Shown here one piece after another: positions 47,926 through 60,232 of a stretch of DNA of 64,000 bases. The position numbers and the translations under genes were made by a program. This DNA comes from Aegilops tauschii subsp. strangulata (lineage: Eukaryota; Streptophyta; Magnoliopsida; Poales; Poaceae): assembly GCF_002575655.3 (NCBI RefSeq), contig NC_053035.3, positions 381,339,792-381,403,791 on the forward strand. Reading direction: 5' to 3'. The first letter of the stretch is position 1. Each line of letters starts with the position of its first letter. The notes beneath the pieces were generated by a model. It was not told the DNA's origin. It saw only the letters and a program-made list of their open reading frames with translations, and made no database searches.

Positions 47926-49490
47926 TGATACGTCTCCAACGTATCTGTAATTTTTGATTGCTTCATGCTATATTATCTACTGTTTTGGACATTGTTGGGC
48001 ATTATTATTAACTTTTATATTATTTTTGGGACTAACCTATTAACCGGAGGCCCAGCCTAGAATTGCTGTTTTTTGCCTATTTCAGAGTTTCACAGAAAAG
48101 GAATATCAAACGGAGTCCAAACAGAATGAAACCTTCGGGAACGTGATCTTTAGGAAGAATATGATCCAGGAGACTTGGACCCTATGTCAAGACACAAAAG
48201 AGGAGGCCACGAGGTAGGGGGCGCGCCCTCCACCCTCGTGGGCCCCATGTTGCTCCACCGACGTACTCCTTCCTCCTATATATACCTACGTACCCCCAAA
48301 CGATCAGATACGGAGCCAAAACCTAATTCCACCGCCGTAACCTTCTGTACCCACGAGATCCCATCTTAGGGCCTGTTCCGGAGCTCCGCCGGAGGGGGCA
48401 TCGATCACGGAGGGCTTCTACATCAACACCATAGCCCCTCCGATGAAGTGTGAGTAGTTTACTTCAGACCTTCGGGTCCATAGTTAGTAGCTAGATGGCT
48501 TCTTCTCTCTTTTTGGATCTCAATACAATGTTCTCCCCCTCTCTCATGGAGATCTATTCGATGTAATCTTCTTTTGCGGTGTGTTTGTTGAGACCGATGA
48601 ATTGTGGGTTTATGATCAAGATTATCTATGAACAATATTTGAATCTTCTCTGAATTCTTTTATGTATGATTGGTTATCTTTGCAAGTCTCTTCGAATTAT
48701 CAGTTTGGTTTGGCCTACTAGATTGATCTTTCTTGCAATTGGAGAAGTGCTTAGCTTTGGGTTCAATCTTGCGGTGTCCTTTCCCAGTGACAGTAGGGGC
48801 AGCAAGGCACGTATAGTATTGTTGCCATCGAGGATAACAAGATGGGTTTTTTATCATATTGCATGAATTTATCCCTCTACATCATGTCATCTTGCTTAAG
48901 GCGTTACTCTGTTTTTATGAACTTAATACTCTAGATGCATGCTGGATAGCGGTCGATGAGTGGAGTAATAGTAGTAGATGCAGGCAGGAGTCGGTCTACT
49001 TGTCTCGGACGTGATGCCTATATACATGATCATACCTAGATATTCTCATAACTATGCTCAATTCTGTCAATTGCTCAACAGTAATTTGTTCACCCACCGT
49101 GAAATACTTATGCTCTTGAGAGAAGCCACTAGTGAAACCTATGGCCCCCGGGTCTATCTTCATCATATCAATCTTCCAACACTTAGTTATTTCCTTTGCT
49201 TTTACTTTGCTTTTATTTTACTTTGCATCTTTATCACAAAAATACCAAAAATATTATCCTATCATATCTATCAGATCTCACTCTCGTAAGTGACCGCGAA
49301 GGGATTGACAACCCCTTATCGCGTTGGTTGCGAGGATTTATTTGTTTTGTGTAGGTGCGAGGGACTCGCGCGTAGCCTCCTACTGGATTGATACCTTGGT
49401 TCTCAAAAACTGAGGGAAATACTTACACTACTTTGCTGCATCACCCTTTCCTCTTCAAGGGAAAACCAACGCAGTGCTCAAGAGGTAGCA
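47926..49490 (+). repeat. 5' LTR of R2 (1565 bp)
   Basis: TGATACGTCTCCAACG ... CTCAAGAGGTAGCA. TATATATACC at 48277 is the likely TATA region. Frames within it (48666-48866, 48978-49289) recur in the 3' LTR and are not genes. Confidence 0.92.
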
Positions 49491-49501
49491 AGAAGGATTT
49501 C

Positions 49502-49519
49502 TGGCGCCGTTGCCGGGGA
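49502..49519 (+). other. Primer-binding site of R2
   Basis: TGGCGCCGTTGCCGGGGA, 11 bases downstream of the 5' LTR. It is nearly the same as the F1 PBS. Confidence 0.8.
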
Positions 49520-49674
49520 GGTCTACGCAAAAGTCAACATACCAAGTACCCATCACAATCCCTTATCTCCCACATTACATCATTTTCCATTTGCCTCTCG
49601 TTTTCCTCTCCCCCACTTCACCCTTGCCGTTTTATTCGCCTTCTTCTTTTTTGCCCCTCGCTCTCTCTGTCGTT

Positions 49675-50511
49675 ATGTCTGAAATTGGAGAAATTATTGC
49701 CGATATGGACAATAATAATATCATAGAAAATTCTGATGCTCATGCTGAAGAACCCCCTACCTTGCATACAAAAAGATTTCGAATTGGTAGTGGTAATATT
49801 ATTGGAAAAGGAGTTATTCAAGATTTCTTTACTTGTGCCGGTGCTTTGCCTTCTATGGGCGGTTCTATTCTCCATAGAACTAGTAGTCTTGCGGACGCTA
49901 TTGCCATGCTTATAGTTGAACTTGAAAGGCAATTTATGCACATGCATCCTTGCATACAAAGAATTTTCCTAGAATTCTCTAATATTGAGCATTCTTCTGT
50001 TAAGCGTGCCCCCACTATCTTTTTGGCTCATGAGTTTAGATTCATAATAAAAGAGGCCAAAGAAATCTTTGCGCATTATAGGGTAGATGCTAGTCATCCT
50101 CCCATTGAAGCTATCCTTTTTAATCAAGAATACATGATGCGTTTACAATCTTTGGATCATGTTGCTTATAATGAAAATCTTAGGAAAAAGGTTCCAGCTG
50201 ATATTCTAGTTGATAGAATTTCCGAGCTTAATGATGATTTTGCTATTCAGAATAATGGATTAGGTTTTCCTCTTGAACAAAGGCTTGTGACTTTTTGCCA
50301 AAAGAATGCTTGTAATGATGAATTGGTTGTGCAATACAAAGGGCCTAGGGAGGAACCCATACCTCCCGAGATTGATCTTGGGGACTTTTGTCCCATTAAA
50401 TTTAGCCCTTTTGATTATTTTTGCTTGCCTCAAAGAAAACTTGCTGCTGAACGTAGAGAATATGAGAAAAGTTTTCATGACTTGCCATACCACTATTATG
50501 GCAATACCTAG
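49675..50511 (+). CDS. Conserved-position ORF of unknown function in R2
   Basis: An intact 278-codon frame starting MSEIGEIIADMDNNN and ending HDLPYHYYGNT. The start at 49675 is preferred over the earlier in-frame start at 49510 because the upstream part is low-complexity leader (serine/proline-rich). The protein has an acidic Asn-rich start, a predicted helical centre (LADAIAMLIVELERQ, FRFIIKEAKEIFAHYR, RLQSLDHVAYNENLRKK) and a Pro-rich segment (REEPIPPEIDLGDF). There is no zinc knuckle, DTG, YVDD or integrase motif. It is the only coding capacity of the element and has no visible break, which suggests recent function. It could be a divergent gag-like or accessory protein; I do not recognise a family. 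Confidence 0.6.
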   Translation: MSEIGEIIADMDNNNIIENSDAHAEEPPTLHTKRFRIGSGNIIGKGVIQDFFTCAGALPSMGGSILHRTSSLADAIAMLIVELERQFMHMHPCIQRIFLEFSNIEHSSVKRAPTIFLAHEFRFIIKEAKEIFAHYRVDASHPPIEAILFNQEYMMRLQSLDHVAYNENLRKKVPADILVDRISELNDDFAIQNNGLGFPLEQRLVTFCQKNACNDELVVQYKGPREEPIPPEIDLGDFCPIKFSPFDYFCLPQRKLAAERREYEKSFHDLPYHYYGNT

Positions 50512-53322
50512 ATCTATCCTTGCTTTTATGCCTAGCTAGGGGCGTTAAACGATAGCGCTTGTTGGGAGGCAACCCAATCTTATTTTTAGTTTTTTTTGCT
50601 TTTTGCTTCTGTTTAGGAATAAATATTTGTTCTAGCCTCTGGTTAGATGTGTTTTTATGTTTTAATTAGTGTTTGTGCCAAGTTAAACCTATAGGATCTT
50701 CTTGGATGATAGTTATTTGATCTTGCTGTAATTTCCAGAAACTTTCTGTTCACGAAAACAATTGTTAAAAATCACCAGAACGTGATAAAATACTGATTCC
50801 AATTGCTGCTGATCAATAAACAAATTGTCTAGGTCGTCCTATTTTGGCTGATTTTTTGGAGTTCCAGAAGTTTGCGTTAGTTACAGATTACTACAGACTG
50901 TTCTGTTTTTGACAGATTCTGTTTTCCGTGTGTTGTTTGCTTATTTTGATGAATCTATGGCTAGTAAAATAGCTTATAAGCCATAGAGAAGTTGGAATAC
51001 AGTAGGTTTAACACAAATATAAATAAATAATGCGTTCATTACAGTACCTTGAAGTGGTCTTTTGTTTTCTTTCGCTAACGGAGCTCACGAGATTTTCTGT
51101 TGAGTTTTGTGTTGTGAAGTTTTCAAGTTTTGGGTGAAAGATTTTGATGGATTATGGAACAAGGAGTGGCAAGAGCCTAAGCTTGGGGATGCCCATGTCA
51201 CCCCCAAGATAATCTAAGGACACCATAAAGCCAAAGCTTGGGGATGCCCCGGAAGGCATCCCCTCTTTCGTCTACTTCCATCGGTAACTTTACTTGGAGC
51301 TATATTTTTATTCACCACATGATATGTGTTTTGCTTGGAGCGTCTTGTATGATTTGAGTCTTTGCTTTTTAGTTTACCACAATCATCCTTGCTGTACACA
51401 CCTTTTGAGAGAGCCATACATGATTTGGAATTTGTTACAATACTTTATGTGCTTCGCTTATATCTTTTGAGTTATATAGTTTTGCTCTAGTACTTCACTT
51501 ATATCTTTTAGAGCATGGTGGTGGATTTATTTTATAGAAACTATTGATCTCTCATGCTTCACTTAGATTATTTTGAGAGTCTTAAATAGCATGGTAATTT
51601 TCTTAAATAATCCTAATATGCTAGGCATACAAGATTTGTAAGAATTCTTATGAGTGTGTTGAATACTATGAAAAGTTTGATGCTTGATAATTGTTTTGAG
51701 ACATAAACATGGTGATATTAGAGTCATGCTAGTTGAGTAGTTGTGAATTTGAGAAATACATGCGTTAAAGTTTGTGATTCCCGTAGCATGCACGTATGGT
51801 GAACCGTTATGTGATGAAGTCGGAGCATAATTTATTTATTGATTGTCTTCCTTATGAGTGGCGGTCGGGGACGAGCGATGGTCTTTTCCTACCAATCTAT
51901 CCCCCTAGGAGCATGCGCGTAATACTTTGCTTTGATAACTTGTAGATTTTTGCAATAAGTATATGAGTTCTTTATGACTAATGTTGAGTCCATGGATTAT
52001 ACGCACTTTTCCTCCTTCCACCATTGCTAGCCTCTCTAATACCACACACTTTTCGCCGGTATCATACACCCACCATAAACCTTCCTCAAAACAGCCACCA
52101 TACCTACCTATCATGGCATTTCCATAGCCATTCCGAGATATATTGCCATGCAACTTTCCACCGTTCCGTTTATTATGACACACTCCATCATTGTCATATT
52201 GCTTTGCATGATCATGTAGTTGACATCATATTTGTGGCAAAGCCACCATTCATAATTCTTTCATACGTGTCACTCTTGATTCATTGCATATCCCTGTACA
52301 CCGCTGGAGGCATTCATATAGAGTCATATTTTGTTCTAAGTATGGAGTTGTAATTGTTGAGTTGTAAGAAAATAAAAGTGTGATGATCTTCATTTTTAGA
52401 GCATTGTCCCAAGTGAGGAAAAGGATAATGGAGACTATGATTCCCCCACAAGTCGGGATGAGACTCTGGACGAAAAAAAGAGGCCATAAAAAAGGAGAAA
52501 AGGCCCAAATAATAAAAATGAGAGAAAAAGAGAGAAGGGACAATGTTACTATCCTTTTACCACACTTGTGCTTCAAAGTAGCACTATGATCTTCATGATA
52601 GAGAGTCTCTCATTCTGTCACTTTCATATACTAGTGGGAATTTTTTATTATAGAACTTGGCTTGTATATTCCAATGATGGGCTTCCTCAAAATGCCCTAG
52701 GTCTTCGTGAGCAAGCAAGTTGGATGCACACCCACATAGTTTCTTTTGTTGAGCTTTCATATACTTATAGCTCTAGTGCATCCGTTGAATGGCAATCCCT
52801 ACTCACTCGCATTGATATCTATTGATGGGCATCTCCATAGCCCGTTGATACGACTAGTTGATGTGAGACTATCTTCTCCTTTTTTTTGTCTTCTCCACAA
52901 CCACCATTCTATTCCACATATAGTGCTATGTCCATGGCTCACGCTCATGTATTGCGTGAAGATTGAAAAAGTTTGAAAATGTCAAAAGTATGAAACAATT
53001 GCTTGGCTTGTCATCGGGGTTGTGCATAATTTAAATACTTTGTGTGGTGAAAATAGAACATAGCCAGACTATATGATTTTGTAGGGATAACTTTCTTTGG
53101 CCATGTTATTTTGAGAAGACATAATTGCTTTGTTAGTATGCTTGAAGTATTATTATTTTTATGTCAATATTTAACTTTTGCCTTGAATCTTTCGGATCTG
53201 AATATTCATACCACAATTAAGAAGAATTACATTGAAATTATGCCAAGTAGCACTCCGCATCAAAAATTCTGTTTTATCATTTACCTACTCGAGGACGAGC
53301 AGGAATTAAGCTTGGGGATGCT
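50512..53322 (+). other. Non-coding 3' internal region of R2 with repeated PPT-like motifs
   Basis: 2.8 kb with no credible gene. It starts with a run containing CGCTTGTTGGGAGGCAACCC (50558). AAGCTTGGGGATGC occurs at about 51179, 51234 and 53309. Only the last, in GAATTAAGCTTGGGGATGCT, borders the LTR and is the working PPT. Short frames at 51905-53347 are AT-rich chance frames. Confidence 0.7.
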
Positions 53323-54906
53323 TGATACGTCCCCAACGTATCTATAATTTTTGATTGCTTCATGCTATATTATCTACTGTTTTGGACTTTGTTGGGCTTT
53401 ATTATTCACTTTTATATTATTTTTGGGACTAACCTATTAACGGGAGGCCCAGCCCAGAATTGCTGTTTTTTGCCTATTTCAGAGTTTCGCAGAAAAGGAA
53501 TATCAAACGGAGTCCAAACGGAATGAAACCTTCGGGAACGTGATTTTTAGGAAGAATATGATCCAGGAGACTTGGACCCTACGTCAAGACACAAAAGAGG
53601 AGGCCACGAGGTAGGGGGCGCGCCTACCCCCCAGGGCACGCCCTCCACCCTCATGGGCCCCACGTTGCTCCACCGACGTACTCCTTCCTCCTATATATAC
53701 CTATGTACCCCCAAACGATCAGATACGGAGCCAAAAACCTAATTCCACCGCCGCAACCTTCTGTACCCACGAGATCCCATCTTGGGGCCTGTTCCGGAGC
53801 TCCGCCGGAGGGGGCATCGATCACGGAGGGCTTCTACATCAACACCATAGCCCCTCCGATGAAGTGTGAGTAGTTTACTTCAGACCTTCGGGTCCATAGT
53901 TAGTAGCTAGATGGCTTCTTCTCTCTTTTTGGATCTCAATACAATGTTCTCCCCCTCTCTCGTGGAGATCTATTCGATGTAACCTTCTTTTGCGGTGTGT
54001 TTCTTGAGACCGATGAATATTGGGTTTATGATCAAGATTATCTATGAACAATATTTGAATCTTCTCTGAATTCTTTTATGTATGATTGGTTATCTTTGCA
54101 AGTCTCTTCGAATTATCAGTTTGGTTTGGCCTACTAGATTGATCTTTCTTGCAATGGAAGAAGTGCTTAGCTTTGGGTTCCATCTTGCGGTGTCCTTTCC
54201 CAGTGACAGTAGGGGCAGCAAGGCACGTATAGTATTGTTGCCATCGAGGATAACAAGATGGGGTTTTTATCATATTGCATGAATTTATCCCTCTACATCA
54301 TGTCATCTTGCTTAAGGCGTTACTCTGTTTTTATGAACTTAATACTCTAGATGCATGCTGGATAGCGGTCGATGAGTGGAGTAATAGTAGTAGATGCAGG
54401 CAGGAGTCGGTCTACTTGTCTCGGATGTGATGCCTATATACATGATCATACCTAAATATTCTCATAACTATGCTCAATTCTGTCAATTGCTCAACAGTAA
54501 TTTGTTCACCCACCGTAAAATACTTATGCTCTTGAGAGAAGCCACTAGTGAAACCTATGGCCCCCGGGTCTATCTTCATCATATCAATCTTCCAACACTT
54601 AGTTATTTCCTTTGCTTTTACTTTGCTTTTATTTTACTTTGCATCTTCATCACAAAAATACCAAAAATATTATCCTATCATATCTATCAGATCTCACTCT
54701 CGTAAGTGACCGTGAAGGGATTGACAACCCCTTATCGCGTTGGTTGCGAGGATTTATTTGTTTTGTGTAGGTGCGAGGGACTCGCGTGTAGCCTCCTACT
54801 GGATTGATACCTTGGTTCTCAAAAACTGAGGGAAATACTTACACTACTTTGCTGCATCACCCTTTCCTCTTCAAGGGAAAACCAACGCAGTGCTCAAGAG
54901 GTAGCA
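53323..54906 (+). repeat. 3' LTR of R2 (1584 bp)
   Basis: TGATACGTCCCCAACG ... CAAGAGGTAGCA. It differs from the 5' LTR by few substitutions and an additional block of about 20 bases (CTACCCCCCAGGGCACGCC region at 53628). Followed by ACCAC. Confidence 0.92.
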
Positions 54907-54911
54907 ACCAC

Positions 54912-56421
54912 ATACATCTGTATGTATGATTTCCAGCAAATCTGTTGCTCGCTCCATAGTTCCGGAGAACGACGTTTTAGTCATCTTGCCCATGAGGCAC
55001 GGTTCGCAAGTACCAAGTGATTTAAAATCAAGTGGTTCCAAAAGTCCATCAGTATGGAGTTTCTTCATGCGCTTTATACCAATATGACCTAAACGGCAGT
55101 GCCACAAATAAGTTGCACTATCATTATCAACTCTGCATCTTTTGGCTTCAGTATTATGAATATGTGTATCACTACTATCGAGATTCAACAAAAATAGACC
55201 ACTCTTCAAGGGTGCATGACCATAAAAGATATTACTCATATAAATAGAACAACCATTATTCTCTGATTTAAATGAATAACCATCTCGCATCAAACAAGAT
55301 CCAGATATAATGTTCATGCTCAACGCTGGCACCAAATAACAATAATTCAGGTCTAAAACTAATCCCGAAGGTAGATGTAGAGGTAGCGTGCCGACGGCGA
55401 TCACATCGACTTTGGAACCATTTCCCACGCGCATCGTCACCTCGTCCTTAGCCAATCTTCACTTAATCCGTAGTCCCTGTTTCGAGTTGCAAATATTAGC
55501 AACAGAACCAGTATCAAATACCCAGGTGCTACTGCAAGCATTAGTAAGGTACACATCAATAACATGTATATCACATATACCTTTGTTCACCTTGCCATCC
55601 TTCTTATCCGCCAAATACTTGGGGCAGTTCCGCTTCCAGTGACCAGTCTGTTTGAAGTAGAAGCACTCGGTCTCAGGATTAGGTCCAGACTTGGGTTTCT
55701 TCTCCCGAGCAGCAACTTGTTTGCTGTTCTTCTTGAAGTTCCCCTTCTTCTTCCCTTTGCCCCTTTTCTTGAAACTGGTGGTCTTGTTGACCATCAACAC
55801 TTGATGCTCCTTCTTGATTTCTACCTCTGCAGCCTTTAGCATTGCGAAGAGCTCGGGAATCGTCTTATCCATCCCTTGCATATTATAGTTCATCACGAAG
55901 CTCTTGTAGCTTGGTGGCAGTGATTGAAGAATTCTGTCAACGACGCTATTATCCGGAAGATTAACTCCCAGTTGAATCAAGTGATTGTTATACCCAGACA
56001 TTCTGAGTATATGCTCACTGACAGAACTATTCTCCTCCATCTTACAGCTGTAGAACTTATTGGAGACTTCATATCTCTCAATCCGGGCATTTGCTTGAAA
56101 TATTAACTTCAACTCCTGGAACATCTCATATGCTCCATGATGTTCAAAAAGTCGTTGAAGTCCCGGTTCTAAGCCATAAAGCATGGCACACTGAACTATC
56201 GAGTAGTCATCAGCTTTGCTTTGCCAGATGTTCATAACATCCGGTGTTGCTCCTGCAGCAGGTTTGGCACTTTGCGGTGCTTCCAGGACGTAATTCTTCT
56301 GTGCAGCAATGAGGATAATCCTCAAGTTACGGACCCAGTCCGTGTAATTTCTACCATCATCTTTCGACCTTGCTTTCTCAAGGAACACATTAAAATTCAA
56401 CAGAACAACAGTACGGGCCAT
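54912..56421 (-). pseudogene. gag: A1 gag, protease and integrase N-terminus
   Basis: The ATG at 56421 (MARTVVLLNFNVFLEKA) begins an open 320-codon gag frame: DGRNYTDWVRNLRIIL, RLFEHHGAYEMFQEL, VVDRILQSLPPSYKSF. The zinc knuckle at 55624-55665 reads CFYFKQTGHWKRNC, so the second cysteine is lost. The protease DTG lies in STWVFDTGSVANIC. A TGA at 55459 ends the frame, and a second frame (from 55455) continues with protease, the GAG-pre-integrase zinc motif (WHCRLGHIGIKRMKKLH, CEPCLMGK) and the first integrase Asp in HTDVC, where R2 is inserted. gag forms the particle and protease cuts the polyprotein. Confidence 0.92.
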
Positions 56422-57654
56422 CTATCTACAATCAACATAGACAAGCAAAATACTATCACGTACTAAGTTCATGATAAATTTAAGTTCAATTAATCATATT
56501 ACTTAAGAACTCCCACTTAGACAGACATCCCTCTAATCCTCTAAGTGATCACGTGATCCAAATCAACTAAACCATGTCCGATCATCACGTGAGATGGAGT
56601 AGTTTCAATGGTGAACATCACTATGTTGATCATATCTACTATATGATTCACGCTCGACCTTTCGGTCTCAGTGTTCCGAGGCCATATGTGCATATGCTAG
56701 GCTCGTCAAGTTTAACCTGAGTATTCCGCGTGTGCAACTGTTTTGCACCAGTTGTATTTGAACGTAGAGCCTATCACACCCGATCATCACGTGGTGTCTC
56801 AGCATGAAGAACTTTCGCAATGGTGCATACTCAGGGAGAACACTTATACCTTGATAATTTAGTGAGAGATCATCTTATAATGCTACCGTCAATCAAAGCA
56901 AGATAAGATGCATAAAAGATAAACATCACATGCAATCAATATAAGTGATATGATATGGCCATCATCATCTTGTTCTTGTGATCTCCATCTCCGAAGCACC
57001 GTCATGATCACCATCGTCACCGGCGCGACACCTTGATCTCCATCGTAGCCTCGTTGTCGTCTTGCTAACTATTGCTTTTACGACTATCGCTACCGCTTAG
57101 TGATAAAGTAAATCATTACAGGGCGTTTGCATTGCATACAATAAAGCGACAACCATATGGCTCCTGCCAGTTGCCGATAACTCGGTTACAAAACATGATC
57201 ATCTCATACAATAAAACATAGCATCATGCCTTGACCATATCACGTCACAACATGCCCTGCAAAAACAATTTAGACATCCTCTACTTTGTTGTTGCAAGTT
57301 TTACGTGGCTGCTACAGGCTGAGCAAGACCCGTTCTTACCTACGCATCAAAACCACAACGATAGTTTGTCAAGTTAGTGTTGTTTTAACCTTCTCAAGGA
57401 CTGGGCGTAGACACACTCGGTTCAACTAAAGTTGGAGAAACTGACACCCGCCAGCCACCTGTGTGCAAAGCACGTCGGTATAATCAGTCTCGCGTAAGCG
57501 TACGCGTAATGTCGGTCCGGGCCGCTTCATCCAACAATACCGCCGAACCAAAGTATGACATGCTGGTAAGCAGTATGACTTATATCGCCCACAACTCACT
57601 TGTGTTCTACTCGTGCATATAACATCTACGCATAAAACCAGGCTCTGATGCCAC
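56422..57654 (-). other. A1 untranslated leader and PBS
   Basis: 1.2-kb leader between gag and the 5' LTR. It matches the split A3 leader (3013-3602 and 7672-8301). It is non-coding, as is normal for BARE/Angela elements, and includes the PBS at 57637-57653 (minus strand TGGCATCAGAGCCTGG). Confidence 0.85.
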
Positions 57655-59383
57655 TGTTGGGTAACGTAGTAATTTCAAAAAAATTCCTACGCACACACAT
57701 GATCATGGTGATGCATAGCAACGAGAGGGGAGAGTGTTGTCCACGTACCCTCTTAGACCGAAAGCGGAAGCGTTAGCACAACGCGGTTGATGTAGTCGTA
57801 CGTCTTCACGATCCGACTGATCAAGTACCGAACGCACGACACCTCCGAGTTCAGCACACGTTCAGCTCGATGACTCCCTCGAACTCCGATCCAGCCGAGC
57901 TTTGAGGGAGAGTTCCGTCAGCACGACGGCGTGGTGACAATGATGATGTTCTACCGACGCAGGGCTTCGCCTAAGCACCGCTATGATATTATCGAGGTGG
58001 ATTATGGTGGAGGGGGGCACCGCACACGGCTAAGAGATCAATTGTTGTGTCTAGAGGTGCCCCTGCCTCCGTATATAAAGGAGCAAGGGGGAGAGGTGGC
58101 CGGCCAGGAGGAGGCGCCAGGGAGGATTCCTACTCCCACCGGGAGTAGGAATCCCTCCTTTCCTAGTTGGAGTAGGAGAAGGGGGAAGGAGGAGGGAGAG
58201 AGGAAGGAAAGGGGGGCGCCGCCCCCCTCCTTGTCCAATTCGTACTAGACGGGGAGGGGGCGCGCGGCCTGCCCTGGCCGCCCCTCCTCTTCTCCACTAA
58301 GGCCCATCTTGGCCCATTAAACCCCCCCCCCGGGGGGGGGGTTCGGGTAACCCCCTGTACTCCGGTAAAATCCCGATTTCACCCGGAACACTTCCGATAT
58401 CCAAATATAGGCTTCCAATATATCAATCTTTATGTCTCGACCATTTCGAGACTCCTCGTCATGTCCGTGATCACATCTGGGACTCCTAACTACCTTCGGT
58501 ACATCAAAACACATAAACTCATAATATAACTGTCATCGAACTTTAAGCGTGCGGACCCTATGGGTTCGAGAACTATGTAGACATGACCGAGACATGTCTC
58601 CGGTCAATAACCAATAGTGGAACCTGGATGCTCATATTGGCTCCTACATATTCTACGAAGATCTTTATCGGTCAAACCGCATAACAACATACGTTGTTCC
58701 CTTTGTCATCGATATGTTACTTGTCCGAGATTCGATCGTCGGTATCTTAATACCTAGTTCAATCTCGTTACCGGCAAATCTCTTTACTCGTTCCGTAATA
58801 CATCATCCCGCAACTAACTCATTAGTTGCAATGCTTGCAAGGCTTATAGTGATGTGCATTACCGAGTGGGCCCAGAGATACCTCTCCGACAATCGGAGTG
58901 ACAAATCCTAATCTCGAAATACGCCAACCCAACAAGTACCTTCGGAGACACCTGTAGAGCACCTTTATAATCACCCAGTTACGTTGTGACGTTTGGTAGC
59001 ACACAAAGTGTTCCTCCGGTAAACGGGAGTTGCATAATCTCATAGTCATAGGAACATGTATAAGTCATGAAGAAAGCAATAGCAGAATACTAAACGATCG
59101 AGTGCTAAGCTAACGGAATGGGTCAAGTCAATCAACATCATTCTCCTAATGATGTGATCCCGTTAATCAAATGACAACGCATGTCAATGGCTAGGAAACA
59201 TAACCATCTTTGATCAACGAGCTAGTCAAGTAGAGGCATACTAGTGACACTCTGTTTGTCTATGTATTCACACAAGTATTATGTTTCCGGTTAATACAAT
59301 TCTAGCATGAATAATAAACATTTATCATGATATAAGGAAATAAATAATAACTTTATTGTTGCCTCTAGGGCATATTTCCTTCA
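57655..59383 (-). repeat. 5' LTR of A1 (1729 bp)
   Basis: TGTTGGGTAACG ... ATTTCCTTCA, followed by the ACTAC duplication. It contains a run of C then G at about 58322-58342 that is longer than in the 3' LTR (44378-44390). Confidence 0.93.
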
Positions 59384-59388
59384 ACTAC

Positions 59389-59762
59389 TCCCTCCGGCCC
59401 TCCCGTGCCGGGCTTAATGGCCGCAGACAATCCGGCGGGCTCAGTAATCCCGTCTTCGGAGCTGGCGATGCGCTCTGGATCTAAGGGCACAGCGGAGGTT
59501 GGGGTCGTGAACCCTTGGAAGATCAAGTCTCCTCGGATATCAGCGACATAGTCTAGATTTCCAAAGCTAATCTGGTGGCCTGGGGCGTAGCTGTTAATCT
59601 GCTCTAGATGGCCAAACAAGTTGGCTCGCAGTGCGAAGCCGCTGAATACGAAAATTTAGCCGGGGAGAAAGACCTCCTCTAGGGCCGCGTTGGTGTAGAT
59701 GATGGATGGAGCCATCGAACCTCCTGGTGACGACACAGTGGAACTCTCAATGAAAGCACCAA
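59389..59762 (-). pseudogene. gag: G gag N-terminus and PBS, separated by A1
   Basis: The ATG at 59715 (MAPSIIYTNAALEE) is followed after 17 codons by an in-frame TAA, then a longer frame (ISFGNLDYVADIRGD, SSEDGITEPAGL) reading up to the A1 target site. Sequence left of A1 (43533 downward) continues it. The PBS at 59745-59762 reads TTGGTGCTTTCATTGAGA on the minus strand. Confidence 0.7.
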
Positions 59763-60232
59763 TGTCGGTGTCAAAACCGGTGGATCTCGGGTAGGGGGTC
59801 CCGAACTGTGTGTCTAGGGTCGATGGTAACAGGAGACGGGGGACACGATGTTTACCCAGGTTCGAGCCCTCTTGATGGAGGTAATACCCTACTTCCTACT
59901 TGATTGATCTTGATGAATATGAGGATTACAAGAGTTGATCTACCACGAGATCGTAATGGCTAAACCCTAGAAGTCTAGCCTGTCTGATTATGATTGGCCC
60001 TACGGACTAACCCCTCCAGTTTATATAGACACCGGAGGGGACTAGGTTTGTACAAAGTCGGTTACAGAGAACGGAACCTTCATATCCGAACGCCAAGTTT
60101 GCCATCCACGCAAAGGAGAGTCCTATCCGGACACGGGAGGGAGTATTCTGTCTTGTATCTTCACGGCCCATCAGTTCGGCCCACGTCACATAGGCCGGAC
60201 GCCCGAGGACCCCTTAATCCAGGACTCCCTCA
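59763..60232 (-). repeat. Middle LTR of G (470 bp)
   Basis: Same ends and length as 35259-35728. PBS and gag lie on the left. On the right lies the PPT-side sequence GTAGCCCCTGAACCAGGC, the same as to the right of the first LTR. It therefore acts as 5' LTR for the left unit and 3' LTR for the right unit. Confidence 0.88.

Larger units (their letters stand above)
47926..54906 (+). mobile_element. Sabrina/WHAM-like non-autonomous Gypsy element (R2)
   Basis: Plus-strand element of 6981 bp with LTRs at 47926-49490 and 53323-54906, PBS at 49502-49519, PPT ending at 53322 and an exact ACCAC duplication. The internal part is only 3.8 kb and codes for one ORF (49675-50511) with no gag zinc knuckle, protease, RT or integrase. 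The LTR pair is nearly identical apart from an indel of about 20 bases near 48222/53620, so it is the youngest insertion of the nest. Mobility must have used proteins from another element. Confidence 0.93.
43539..59383 (-). mobile_element. Angela/BARE-type Copia element A1, full length, interrupted by R2
   Basis: Minus-strand element with a 3' LTR at 43539-45415, 5' LTR at 57655-59383, PBS at 57637-57653, PPT complement at 45416 (GTCTCCCACTTGC) and target duplication ACTAC. The coding region runs gag-protease-integrase-RT-RNase H, the Copia order. It is interrupted at 47926-54906 by R2 inside the integrase. Without R2 the element is about 8.9 kb, as expected for Angela/WIS/BARE. Stops in gag-protease, integrase and RT make it non-functional. 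Confidence 0.95.

Noticed and set aside
48666..49289. Frames repeated at 54082-54705
   Set aside because: The duplication is simply the two LTRs of R2, not a gene pair.
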